Program-made: the position numbers and the translations under genes
The notes under the pieces: generated by a model
What the model was told of the DNA's origin: nothing
What the model saw: the letters and a program-made list of their open reading frames with translations, nothing else
The model's database searches: none
Source of the DNA: JAGQPD01 sp020426865
GTDB lineage: Bacteria > Planctomycetota > Planctomycetia > Pirellulales > Pirellulaceae
Assembly (NCBI GenBank): GCA_041399065.1
Contig: JAWKTN010000009.1
Coordinates: 1-64,000 of the forward strand
DNA: 64,000 nucleotides
Direction of reading: 5' to 3'
Part shown: positions 43,768 to 53,175 of the stretch, in pieces
Layout of the letters: the number at the start of each line of letters is the position of its first letter
Numbering within the stretch: the stretch's first letter is position 1

Positions 43768-46020
43768 CTATGGGCTGGGCAGATCCGCTGTCGCGGGCCG
43801 ACGCGCCGACGTCTCCGCCGGGGCCACCGAATCCGCCGCGGCCGCTGATTCGATCGCATCCAAGATCGAACCGAGTAACTGCTGCGTCTTGATGTCAGCT
43901 TCCGCGCTTTGATTGTATCGGTCGTATTGCTGTAGCACTTCGCGACGGGTAAGTTGCACTCCGTGCCGACGAACTGCATGTGCAAAGCCGTCTCTGGATG
44001 CCTCTCGCAATGCGATTTCCAACCGCGACTGGCTGGCATATTCCAGCAACGCGACTTGGGCATGATGGGTTCCCAACGCACCCAAAGCGGCGGCGGCATC
44101 CAGTGAAGTTGCCGGTGAATTCAATGCTTGAATCAAGGCTGGTTCCAATTCCAACAGCTCGTAAAACCGATAGCGAGGCCAGTCCTCCGCATACTTGCGC
44201 AGCCATTTCGTTGCGTCCATCGCGTGCTGCTGGCGCTCCAGCGCCCCGGCCGGAGCTTCGCCCCATTGTCGCAAGGCGTACGACATCATTGTGGTCGCCG
44301 TCGCTTCGTCTTCGGGTAGTGGATAAGCGATGGTCCGCGGATACTGCCGAGCGATCGCGCGCATCTCTTCCACGAATTCCGGTCGCGATATCAAGACGAT
44401 CGGTACCTGACTGGTGCGGGCATGCTTGCGCAACTGTTGGATCACTTCGCTGGCGGGAGGCGCATCGGTGGCATCGCTGATCAAAATCGCGCGATAGTCG
44501 GGCGACTGAACCGCCATCCGCAACAATTCACGACCTGACGGAGCAATGTCAGTATCAAGTCCCATTTGCGTAAAGAAGCCAGACAGCGTTACCGCACGCG
44601 CTTGAATGGGATGTGCGACGGACACTCGCGGCCGGCCACTGGTCGCTACCAGCTGCCCCAACAGTTTGATGTATTGGCTCGCTCCAGCAAACGGCTGCTG
44701 TGGGTCGATGCTGGCAATTGCCGCCGCGGCCGCGTATCGCAAGCGGGAGTCATCCGACGATAGCGCCCGCGATAACGGCCGCCGCTGACCACCCGCGGCC
44801 ATCAACACGCTGGCATCACGCAGATCGCCGAGCACCTCGCAGATCGCCGTCGCGGCCGGTGTCCAATCGTTCGTCAGCGATTGCGACAGCAACTGTTCCA
44901 GTCGCGCCGCGCCCAACGCCGCTGCCTCGACCCGAGGACTGTTCTCCGCCCGCGGTAATGACTCGTCAATATGCGACATGATCTTGGCAGCATGCAGCTG
45001 CGACACATAATACAGGTCCAACGCTTCCTGATCGTGTCGCGCCACGTTTCGCAACGCCCTTCCCAGGCGCGCCGCCTGCATCGCGCGATCTTGGTCCTGT
45101 GTGTATAGTATCGATCGCAATTGCTTTTCCGTTGGATCCCATACCCAAGCTGGTGATTCCATCCGGTCTGCATAGGCCATCGTGTGATCGTCCACCAGCG
45201 CGGCACGCGTGCGCTGCTTGAGCAAAACCGTGGCGTCCGCCACCGTCGGATACGCCTGGACGATCTGATGCAATGACCATGAGGCAGCCTGTTGTTCATT
45301 CCCGTTGGGCGAGAAGTACGATGGCAACAACAGCGGTACCGCCTCGGACACTTTCAGCTGCCCCAGCGCGTAGATCGCTTCGGCTCGCGTTGTCTCGCTC
45401 GATGCTTCCAGGGCTGCCGTCAGTGGTTCGACGGCGTCGGCACCCAGTTCCACCAGCGCTCGCCGCAACGCGGGTTTGTGTTCCTCCCAGGAGGCCTCCG
45501 CAAATGCCGCCAAAAGTGCCGGGACCGCGTGATCGTGCGCCTGACGCAGTTCCACCATCGCCGCATACCGCTTCGATGGCGTCGGTGACTTCAGGCCCGA
45601 CATCCAACCGGCAATCTGCTGCGGATCGCGCGATCGTCGGTCCGCTGCCGCAAAAACCGCGTCGGCTAACTGACGTGACTGTGGCATGAGCTGGCTGTGC
45701 CGCTGAAGTCGCAAAAACACCGCCGCGCCCTGGGCATCGTAAAGCGAAAGTAGTTCCGCCTCTGGCGGCATCGTCGCCGTTAGCTGCTCGAGATACTGTT
45801 TCGCCAAATCGTATTGCTCCAACCCCGCCAAACGATCCGCGGCCGAAAGCAATTCCGCCGGTGTCTGCGGATTCGATGCACGGATCCCGTCGATGATCGG
45901 TTGCACAATCTCCCGAAAAGCAGGATCGGAGGCCAGTTCCTGCCCCTCCGCAACTGGCGTTAATCCCAGACAAAAGAAACTGAGGCAGGCGACCGTGAGG
46001 CAACAGAGCAGCAACTTCAT
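43768..46020 (-). CDS. Exported HEAT-repeat protein with receiver-like domain
   Basis: 750 aa from the ATG at 46020 (AAAGG upstream; the open frame to 46179 overlaps argH and lacks a site). A signal peptide (LLLCCLTVACLSFFCLGL, then A-E-G-Q-E) is followed by helical repeats: an N-terminal TPR-like region (LEQYDLAKQYLEQL), HEAT repeats at about 140-260 (ALRRALVELGADAVEPL), further helices, a flavodoxin/receiver-like segment at about 480-600 (VTLSGFFTQMGLDTDIAPSGRELL; AILISDATDAPPASEVIQQLRK; QVPIVLISR), and a closing HEAT-like array. The receiver-like domain retains an Asp at the phospho-strand end (LISD) and S before the fifth strand, but the Lys is unclear. Confidence 0.8.
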   Translation of the reverse strand: MKLLLCCLTVACLSFFCLGLTPVAEGQELASDPAFREIVQPIIDGIRASNPQTPAELLSAADRLAGLEQYDLAKQYLEQLTATMPPEAELLSLYDAQGAAVFLRLQRHSQLMPQSRQLADAVFAAADRRSRDPQQIAGWMSGLKSPTPSKRYAAMVELRQAHDHAVPALLAAFAEASWEEHKPALRRALVELGADAVEPLTAALEASSETTRAEAIYALGQLKVSEAVPLLLPSYFSPNGNEQQAASWSLHQIVQAYPTVADATVLLKQRTRAALVDDHTMAYADRMESPAWVWDPTEKQLRSILYTQDQDRAMQAARLGRALRNVARHDQEALDLYYVSQLHAAKIMSHIDESLPRAENSPRVEAAALGAARLEQLLSQSLTNDWTPAATAICEVLGDLRDASVLMAAGGQRRPLSRALSSDDSRLRYAAAAAIASIDPQQPFAGASQYIKLLGQLVATSGRPRVSVAHPIQARAVTLSGFFTQMGLDTDIAPSGRELLRMAVQSPDYRAILISDATDAPPASEVIQQLRKHARTSQVPIVLISRPEFVEEMRAIARQYPRTIAYPLPEDEATATTMMSYALRQWGEAPAGALERQQHAMDATKWLRKYAEDWPRYRFYELLELEPALIQALNSPATSLDAAAALGALGTHHAQVALLEYASQSRLEIALREASRDGFAHAVRRHGVQLTRREVLQQYDRYNQSAEADIKTQQLLGSILDAIESAAAADSVAPAETSARRPATADLPSP

Positions 46021-46051
46021 GATGAAAAACCTTTGGAGTCCGGCGACTACA

Positions 46052-47446
46052 CTATTTATTACTTTGTTCCATTCCCAACTTTTCCTTCCAGTGTTGCACC
46101 TGCCGAGCGACTTCGGCGGGGGCCGTCGATCCATAACTGCGAAATGCTTGCACCGCCTGCTGGACTCCCAGGCTGTCATAAACCCGCTCGTCCAACTTGC
46201 TGTCGATCGCTTGCATTTCCTCCAATGTCAATTCGCTTAGTCGCACACCACGCTTCATGGCCGCACCTACCAATTGGCCAACCAGATGGTGAGCGGTTCG
46301 CTGAGGGTATCCGCTACTGATGAGGTACTCCATCAATGTGGTGGAGTCCAAATGCCCCCGCTCCAGTCCCGCCGCAATCGCCTCGCGCCGCAACTCTGCC
46401 CCGGTGACAATCGGTGCCGCTAACTCCAAGCACGCCTCCACCGTATCCACCGAATCGAACAACGGCTCCTTGTCCTCCTGCAAGTCGCGGTTGTACGCCA
46501 TCGGCAACCCCTTTACCAATACCATCAGTCGCTGGAGGTTACCGACCACTCGAGCAGTCTTGCCTCGCGTCAGCTCGAGGACGTCAGGATTGATTTTCTG
46601 CGGCATGATCGATGAGCCCGTACAGAACTGCCGCGGGACCTCAATGAAATTGAACTCCACCGTCGACCAGAGAACCCACTCGTCCGCCCAACTGCCCAAA
46701 TGTTGAGCGATCATTGACAGGACGAACGCCAACTCCAATACGAAGTCACGGTCGCTCGATACGTCCAGACTGTTGGCCGCCACCGCGTCGAACCCCAATC
46801 GTTGGGCAACATCGTGACGATCGATCGGCAGCGAGGTGCCCGCCAACGCCGCTGCACCTAGACTGCAGACATTCAACCTCTTTCGGCAGTCCGCCAGCCG
46901 CCCACGATCCCGCTGGAGCTTTTCACAATACGCCAACCAATAGTGCGGGGCCAGCACGGGTTGCGCGCGCTGCAAATGCGTATAAGCGGGCAGAATCGTA
47001 TCGGCGTCGCGAGCACAACGCCCGACAAACGCCTTTTGTAGCTGCAATACACCCTGGTCGATCCGATCAATCGCATCGCGAGCCCACAAGCGTAAGTCCG
47101 TGGCAACCTGATCGTTGCGGCTGCGACCGGTATGCAGCTTTCGGCCAACGTCCCCCAGGCGATCAATCAACGCCTGCTCGATGTGCATATGAATGTCTTC
47201 CAGCTCGATCCGGAGCGGGAATTCCCCCCGTTCGATCTCTTGGCCGATCTGTGCTAACGTCTGCACAATTTGTTGGCACTCGTCGGGCGAGATGAGCCCA
47301 ACGTGGGCCAACATTTGGGCGTGAGCGCTGGAGCCGGCAATATCGTGCTGGAAGAGGCGGCTGTCGAAGCGGATGCTCTCGCAAAACCGCTCGACACGGC
47401 GATCGGGCCCGGTTTCAAAGACTCCGCTCCTGGACGGACTGCTCAC
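46052..47446 (-). CDS. argH: Argininosuccinate lyase
   Basis: 464 aa, canonical length. It cleaves argininosuccinate to arginine and fumarate. Key segments: HTGRSRNDQVATDLRLW (substrate binding), TSLPIDRHDVAQRLGF, and the fumarase-superfamily signature GSSIMPQKINPDVLEL, whose serine loop is catalytic. Residues 5-12 read RSGVFETG where most ArgH have WGGRF. The start is a GTG. It opens the operon running to hemA, with 31 bases to the exported HEAT protein. Other arginine genes are absent. Confidence 0.95.
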   Translation of the reverse strand: MSSPSRSGVFETGPDRRVERFCESIRFDSRLFQHDIAGSSAHAQMLAHVGLISPDECQQIVQTLAQIGQEIERGEFPLRIELEDIHMHIEQALIDRLGDVGRKLHTGRSRNDQVATDLRLWARDAIDRIDQGVLQLQKAFVGRCARDADTILPAYTHLQRAQPVLAPHYWLAYCEKLQRDRGRLADCRKRLNVCSLGAAALAGTSLPIDRHDVAQRLGFDAVAANSLDVSSDRDFVLELAFVLSMIAQHLGSWADEWVLWSTVEFNFIEVPRQFCTGSSIMPQKINPDVLELTRGKTARVVGNLQRLMVLVKGLPMAYNRDLQEDKEPLFDSVDTVEACLELAAPIVTGAELRREAIAAGLERGHLDSTTLMEYLISSGYPQRTAHHLVGQLVGAAMKRGVRLSELTLEEMQAIDSKLDERVYDSLGVQQAVQAFRSYGSTAPAEVARQVQHWKEKLGMEQSNK

Positions 47447-47575
47447 GTATTTTCTCTCGCTGTCCTCGGGTATCGGTCAAAGTCCGCCTCTGCCAAACCT
47501 TTTATGGTAAACACCTTACGGCGAAGTGTCAACGAACACCAGGCAGCAGGTGCCTTGTTTTTGGGCAGGTGTTGT

Positions 47576-47592
47576 ACAGTTGTCCCAACTGT
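47576..47592. repeat. Intergenic hairpin ACAGTTG/CAACTGT
   Basis: ACAGTTG, loop TCC, CAACTGT: perfect 7-bp stem, about 150 bases after the LRR gene stop. It is a sequence variant of the ACGGCTG/CAGCCGT palindromes (positions 3 and 4 changed, with compensation in both arms). Confidence 0.65.
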
Positions 47593-47689
47593 GCCGCGCG
47601 GGGGAATTAGACGTCGAATCGGAACGGCGCAAGCCGTCCGGTGCTGCAAAACCAAAGAGCCGCGTTGAAAGACCCGAGGCTCGTTTTGT

Positions 47690-47733
47690 GATACCGGAGG
47701 GCTCGCGCCGTACGATACCGGAGGGCTCGCGCC
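47690..47733. repeat. 20-bp direct repeat downstream of LRR protein gene
   Basis: GATACCGGAGGGCTCGCGCC occurs at 47690-47709 and 47714-47733, separated by four bases. It abuts the stop codon of the minus-strand gene at 47744. Perfect identity suggests recent duplication or a functional element at the mRNA end. Confidence 0.8.
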
Positions 47734-47743
47734 CTACCGCACT

Positions 47744-50668
47744 CTAGCCTCCCGGCGACGGAAAAAACTCCAACTCACACGAACAGCCTGGCATTTGTTC
47801 CTTAAACCAATCGCGTAGTGTCGCTTGTTGCTGATCAGAATCCGCGCAAGTGCTGTCCATCACCTGCAGCTGGAGATACGTCAGCTTCCGTAGCGATGCG
47901 ATCGCATCGAGCAACCGGTCGTCCGGCGACCGGACGGCGATCGTCAGCCGCTTGAGACTTGGCGCTTCCGCCAGCGACTCGACGATCCCCCGATTGACGT
48001 ATGTAAACGGCGCGTGTAATTCCGCCAACCTTGGCAGCGACGCAATTGTCCGGACATTGTCTGCGGTGAGTGTCCCTTCGGGCAAGACCAGGAATTCGAG
48101 GACATTAAAGCCCGAGAGGAGGTTCAGGTCAAAATCTTGCCGCGTCCCGTCACGGTATCCGTCGTTCAAGCCATACCCTGGGCGTTGCACGACATTTGGC
48201 GATTGCAAATAGTCACACCAAGCATTGCCCATTTCATCTCGTGGCGGAGCCGGAAAGCGCAAATCGGCCGGGACGAAGTACCCTAAGTGCCTTGCAAAGC
48301 CGAGCAATGGTAGCTGCAACCTTTTCAATTGCTTCATACCGCAAATGGCCGTAAACCGCGTTTGATCCAGCGGATAGGCCGGAATCTCAAGTGATTCCAG
48401 CTGCAGCAAATGCGACGCGTGTAGCCAAAACGTGGCGTCATCATCGTACGGACCACCCAATCGAAGATGCCGCAACTCATGTTGTGAAAACAGTATCTCA
48501 ATGCCGTCGACCCCGATGCAGGTTCCTTCCAGGTCGAGAGCGGTAATCTCGCAATGTTCGTTGAACGACGTTGCGTGGGAAATGCGGCGGAGTCCGTCGC
48601 CGACACCGAACCGGTCTGCGTAACATGCGACCCAATCATGCGAGTAAGTTGGTACGTGGTATGAATGTCCTCGGTATGAATTCGAATCGCCGTTAACTTC
48701 AGTGGTTGCTCGCGCCCGGCGACGGTCAAATCGTATTAGGAACACAGCTTCGTCTAGCGGAGATTCGCACTGAATACTCGGTGGGTCAACGCGGGGGTTA
48801 TCGGCCAACTCCAAAAGCACCGTCGGCGGCGGTGGCGTGCCATCTATATGACAGTGGTCCAGGTAGTATTCATGGCGGTCAGCTGTTAAGAGTAGCGCGA
48901 ATGCGGCCTCCGTGAAATCGCAATCCTGAAAACAAACGGAACGCTCCTTGAGGGGACTCAACACTGGAATGTCCAATAACGACGTCATGATGTCGTTCGT
49001 GACGGGCGAGCCCTTGATAAGAATCCAGTTGGTTCGCGTATAATTGCGAAAATCTACTCGATCTGGGCACTCGTAAGTAACACTCAATTCGCCAATTGGC
49101 AAAGTTGCGAACGACTGGATTTCTTCCGCGGACATCGTCATCGCTGTCTTAATCGACAGCGAATCAATGACTCGAAGTCCTTGCAGTTGTCGGATCTGTT
49201 CTGCGACCGTCGTATGCGTTGTGATCTTGAGCTTATCAATGTCGACTTGTCGCACAAGCTCGTCAAGCTGACTGCGTTCAACAAAGCCGGTTAGGTTCAG
49301 ATTCAGTTCATCAATTCGTTGGACCGAAAAAAGTGCCGACAGTTGGTCAGCGTTATCGACATCGAGCCACACACGCGATGCGTGACGTTGACCTTCAAAC
49401 ACGGCCGCCAATGCCTCGGGGGATGCGTGTTCCATAGACACGTGGATATCTGGGCCGCCGGCACCATGATTCATTGCCAGTCCGATCGTTTCATACGATC
49501 CATCGCTATCCCGATTGTTACACCAAACGATGGTACCGGCATCATAGTTAGTCGGCTTGCCAAACTCTCTACTAATCGTCGCGACTCGCGCTGCCCAGTG
49601 CCATTTATGGCCCCAGGGGAAGATCGCCAATACCGTGACATCGACGAACTTGGCAAACACCATGATGCTCGCGATGGCCGTGGCGACTGCGAACGTAAAC
49701 CGCCAGCTCCATGCTCGCGTGGCCGCCGTTGCCTCTGCGCGAGCCGGCATGTTACGGTCCGTTCGCGACAACTGCATCCATACTAGCCCCCAACGATGGC
49801 CGATGCCCAGACATAGCGAAGCAAAAACGGTGTACACACAACTTGCCGTGCCGGCGGCAAGCAATCCTTCGTAAAACGAAAGGTCTCCATCGAGCGCGAT
49901 CGCCAACAATAAGCCAAGTGAGAACAGAATCAAGACCACGCTGATCGTGAAACAAAATAATGGAATCCCGAGCCTCTGCAAAAGTTGCCACGCGATCAAC
50001 GCTGGCAATGTGATGAGCACAAAAGCCGACGAAGCCAGCCCGATATGCAACGCGTACAACTGAAGCGGCGCGTCATCCAGCGGGTCGTACTCCGTCAGCA
50101 GGTACCGCAGCAGCGCGATTCCCGCGCCAACAAAGAACGTGCAGGACATCAGATCGAAGATTCCCGCCTTCGCGGTCTGAGCCAAAAAGCGAATCGGCAA
50201 AGCGACGCACCGTTGTCGCGATAACGGGCGAATCGCCAAACTGACCGCTGCCACGATCGCCAAAGCCGCTAGCTGACATGCCGACGCAAACAACACGTAT
50301 ACATACCATGGATGATCCAACGAAATATCTTGGTGCCTGTTCGGCCTGATGGGGGGATGCAGTAGTCCATAGATCAAGAAGGAATTCGGGACACACAAGA
50401 GCACGTTCACGATCCACCAACGTCGCTGAAACCCGGCTGTCCCAAACACAAGCCACGACAATAGGGGCACAGCAAGTGCCGAATACAACGCGATTTGCAC
50501 GAATAGGATCGTCGGTCCGTTTTGCGAGAAATGCTCGCTCCAATGCGCGACCCGTCCCCCGCAAATCGCCAAAGTACACCACGCTGCGTACCAAGACAGC
50601 ACGGAATCCATCCGTCCCGGCAGCCATCGGTCATACCACGTCTTTGGTAGTTGCGTCATACGGTTCAT
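47744..50668 (-). CDS. Large membrane protein with leucine-rich-repeat-like C-terminus
   Basis: 974 aa from the ATG at 50668 (another in-frame ATG three codons later). The first 350 residues contain about eight membrane helices (for instance FVQIALYSALAVPLLSWLVF and FCFTISVVLILFSLGLLLAIA), then one more helix after a polar break (FAVATAIASIMVFAKFVDVTVL). The remaining 550 residues are repeats of L-x-x-L-x-L form (IDELNLNLTGF, LRVIDSLSIKT, ELRHLRLGG, LLQLESLEIPAYPL, LKRLQLPLLGF, SLKRLTIAV) typical of leucine-rich repeats. The C-terminus has a Cys pair. It would present an LRR domain on the outer face or in the cytoplasm; orientation is unclear. Function unknown. Confidence 0.78.
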   Translation of the reverse strand: MNRMTQLPKTWYDRWLPGRMDSVLSWYAAWCTLAICGGRVAHWSEHFSQNGPTILFVQIALYSALAVPLLSWLVFGTAGFQRRWWIVNVLLCVPNSFLIYGLLHPPIRPNRHQDISLDHPWYVYVLFASACQLAALAIVAAVSLAIRPLSRQRCVALPIRFLAQTAKAGIFDLMSCTFFVGAGIALLRYLLTEYDPLDDAPLQLYALHIGLASSAFVLITLPALIAWQLLQRLGIPLFCFTISVVLILFSLGLLLAIALDGDLSFYEGLLAAGTASCVYTVFASLCLGIGHRWGLVWMQLSRTDRNMPARAEATAATRAWSWRFTFAVATAIASIMVFAKFVDVTVLAIFPWGHKWHWAARVATISREFGKPTNYDAGTIVWCNNRDSDGSYETIGLAMNHGAGGPDIHVSMEHASPEALAAVFEGQRHASRVWLDVDNADQLSALFSVQRIDELNLNLTGFVERSQLDELVRQVDIDKLKITTHTTVAEQIRQLQGLRVIDSLSIKTAMTMSAEEIQSFATLPIGELSVTYECPDRVDFRNYTRTNWILIKGSPVTNDIMTSLLDIPVLSPLKERSVCFQDCDFTEAAFALLLTADRHEYYLDHCHIDGTPPPPTVLLELADNPRVDPPSIQCESPLDEAVFLIRFDRRRARATTEVNGDSNSYRGHSYHVPTYSHDWVACYADRFGVGDGLRRISHATSFNEHCEITALDLEGTCIGVDGIEILFSQHELRHLRLGGPYDDDATFWLHASHLLQLESLEIPAYPLDQTRFTAICGMKQLKRLQLPLLGFARHLGYFVPADLRFPAPPRDEMGNAWCDYLQSPNVVQRPGYGLNDGYRDGTRQDFDLNLLSGFNVLEFLVLPEGTLTADNVRTIASLPRLAELHAPFTYVNRGIVESLAEAPSLKRLTIAVRSPDDRLLDAIASLRKLTYLQLQVMDSTCADSDQQQATLRDWFKEQMPGCSCELEFFPSPGG

Positions 50669-51002
50669 GATATCGCTTGCCGGGGGGATTCCCAAGACTT
50701 TTGCACCAGTGTTGTCCGGGCCTGAAAGGCTGGGTATTCAATGCCCGCGATCCCCAGTTCGGGTCGTTCGGGCCTGGAGTGCAAACATCGATGACTACCC
50801 ACAAACAAATGCCTCGAACTGCGAGGTATTCCCCATTCATCCACCCGATAGAGGGGGTTGGTGGTTGTGGTTTGAGCATTCTGTCTCCAATCGCCGAGCG
50901 TTGACCGCTGCCCCGCTTCGGGGGTACGATTGCGGGTTTTGACAGTAGCGGTTTGAAAAGTAGTTGGTTTTGCCGAGAAAGAGAATTCGAGGGATAGGAA
51001 AA
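50669..51002. other. Divergent intergenic region with weak promoter
   Basis: 334 bases between the divergent LRR protein gene and the transketolase gene. A C/G hairpin, CCCCG-CTT-CGGGG, is near 50911-50923. TTGACA at 50939-50944 and TAGTTG at 50961-50966 (16-base spacer) could be the transketolase promoter; the -10 match is poor. Nothing else is recognised. Confidence 0.4.
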
Positions 51003-53060
51003 ATGGCAGTGGCAGCGGGAAGTAAGATCGAGCAATTGGCGATTAATACGATTCGGACGTTATCGATGGACGCGGTGCAGGCAGCCAACAGTGGCCATCC
51101 TGGCACGCCGATGGCGTTGGCGCCGGTATCGTATGTGATCTGGAATCGGTTTATGCGGTACGATCCAGAGCATCCCCATTGGCCGGCGCGGGACCGGTTC
51201 GTACTGTCGTGCGGTCACGCATCGATGTTATTGTATTCGCTGTTGCATTTGGCCGGCGTCCAAAAGGTGGACCAGCAGGGTGAGCCGACGGGCACGCCGG
51301 CGATATCGCTGGAGAGCATCCGCAAGTTCCGTCAGTTGCACAGTCCCTGTGCGGGGCATCCTGAGTTTGGAGAGGCGGACGGCATCGAAACGACGACGGG
51401 GCCGCTGGGTCAGGGGATTGGCAACAGCGTGGGGATGGCGATTGCAGCTCGCTGGACCGCCGCTCGCTACGCACCGGACGAGGCATCGCTTTTGGACTAC
51501 AACGTGTACGTTCTCTGCAGCGATGGCGACATCATGGAAGGTGTGGGATGTGAAGCGGCATCGTTGGCCGGTCATCTCAAGTTGTCGAATCTATGTTGGA
51601 TCTACGATGACAACCGGATCACGATCGAGGGACACACGGATCTGTCATTCAGCGAGAATGTCGCGAAACGATTTGAGGGGCTCGGATGGAACACGGTCAC
51701 GGTCGAGGACGCCAACAATCTGCAAGCGATCAGTGGCGCGCTCGACACGTTTCTGAAGACGACCGACCGGCCAACGTTGATCGTATTGCGCAGCATCATC
51801 GGCTACGGTTCGCCCAACAAGGCCGATTCACACGACGCCCACGGAGCGCCGTTGGGCGAAGCGGAAATCAAACTGACGAAGAATTTCTATGGTTGGCCGG
51901 AGGACGCGAAGTTCGAAGTACCTGGCGAAGTTGTCGAGGATTTCGCCAACGGTGTTGGACAGCGCGGACGCCAGGCGTACGCCGATTGGAAGAAAGCGTT
52001 TGACGCTTACGGCCAGCAGCATCCGCAACAGCGGACGGAATTGCAGCAGATATGGTCTGGCGAGTTGCCCGGCAATTGGGATAAAGACTTGCCCGTCTTC
52101 ACGACGAAGGACAAGGGCGCCACCCGTGTTACGGGAGGAAAGGTGCTCAATGCGATCGCCAAGAATATTCCCTGGATGTTAGGCGGATCGGCCGATCTGG
52201 CGCCTTCGACGAAGACACTTCTCACATTCGATGGGGCGGGCCACTTTGGCAGTGCCGACTATGCTGGCCGTAACTTCCACTTCGGTATCCGCGAACATGG
52301 GATGGCGGCCGCGGCCAATGGGATGGCACTATCAGGGCTGCGTCCGTACGTGGCCACCTTCTTCGTCTTTAGCGATTACTTGCGTCCGTCGATGCGTTTG
52401 AGTTCGCTAATGCGTTTGCCGGTGTTGTACGTGTTCACTCACGATTCGATCGGTTTGGGTGAAGATGGTCCAACGCATCAGCCGGTTGAGCAGCTGGCAG
52501 CGTGTCGCGCGATTCCCGGTTTGATCGTTGCACGACCTGGCGACGCCAACGAAGTGGCCGAAGTGTATCGCGCAGTGATGCCGCTGGTCGATCGCCCGGT
52601 GGCGATGATCCTGACCCGGCAGGATTTGCCGACACTTGATCGCGACAAATACGCGGCAGCTGCGGGCGCCGCCCGTGGCGGCTATGTGCTGGCGGATGCG
52701 CCAAGCGGCAAACCATCGGTGATTCTGATTGGCACCGGAAGCGAGTTGCCGATCTGTGTGGAGGCCTACGAGCGATTGGTTGCCGACGGCGTAGCCGCTC
52801 GACTGGTGAGCATGCCCAGTTGCGAATTGTTTGAGAGCCAGGATGCGGCGTATCGCGAAAGCGTCCTGCCCGCGGACGTCACGGCGCGAGTCGTCGTGGA
52901 AGCGGGTATTCGGCAGAGTTGGGATCGATACCTTGGGATGCGGGGCCAGTTTATTGGCATGAGCTCCTTCGGTGCGTCGGGTCCGTATGAGGAGTTGTAC
53001 GAGCACTTTGGGATTACACCGGAGACGGTAGTGAACGCCGCACGCGCCTTGCTGGCCTAG
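51003..53060 (+). CDS. tkt: Transketolase
   Basis: 685 aa from the ATG at 51003, with AGGGATAGGA upstream; the frame extends to 50964 but lacks a site. It transfers two-carbon ketol units in the pentose phosphate pathway with thiamine diphosphate. Motifs: SGHPGTPMALA with the catalytic His at about residue 32, GPLGQGIGNSVGMAIA, the TPP-binding GDG...N block (CSDGDIMEGVGCEAASLAGH, DDNRITIEG), and the pyrimidine domain (GIREHGMAAAANGMALSG; SIGLGEDGPTHQPVEQLA). Full length; no truncation. Confidence 0.96.
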   Translation: MAVAAGSKIEQLAINTIRTLSMDAVQAANSGHPGTPMALAPVSYVIWNRFMRYDPEHPHWPARDRFVLSCGHASMLLYSLLHLAGVQKVDQQGEPTGTPAISLESIRKFRQLHSPCAGHPEFGEADGIETTTGPLGQGIGNSVGMAIAARWTAARYAPDEASLLDYNVYVLCSDGDIMEGVGCEAASLAGHLKLSNLCWIYDDNRITIEGHTDLSFSENVAKRFEGLGWNTVTVEDANNLQAISGALDTFLKTTDRPTLIVLRSIIGYGSPNKADSHDAHGAPLGEAEIKLTKNFYGWPEDAKFEVPGEVVEDFANGVGQRGRQAYADWKKAFDAYGQQHPQQRTELQQIWSGELPGNWDKDLPVFTTKDKGATRVTGGKVLNAIAKNIPWMLGGSADLAPSTKTLLTFDGAGHFGSADYAGRNFHFGIREHGMAAAANGMALSGLRPYVATFFVFSDYLRPSMRLSSLMRLPVLYVFTHDSIGLGEDGPTHQPVEQLAACRAIPGLIVARPGDANEVAEVYRAVMPLVDRPVAMILTRQDLPTLDRDKYAAAAGAARGGYVLADAPSGKPSVILIGTGSELPICVEAYERLVADGVAARLVSMPSCELFESQDAAYRESVLPADVTARVVVEAGIRQSWDRYLGMRGQFIGMSSFGASGPYEELYEHFGITPETVVNAARALLA

Positions 53061-53175
53061 GCCAGCCAGAGAAAAACCACGGCCAACAAGCCAGAGGTGG
53101 GCTAACACAAACGCGGCATGCCATGTCAGTGTCGTGCGGTTCGATGATTGATCGAGTGGCAAAGGGGGAGTTGTC

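Larger units (their letters stand above)
47447..47743. other. Non-coding gap with short repeats
   Basis: 297 bases between the argH start and the end of the LRR gene. It holds the palindrome at 47576-47592 and the 20-bp direct repeat at 47690 and 47714. The argH promoter must lie near 47460-47520, but no hexamer pair is convincing. No gene is seen. Confidence 0.6.
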
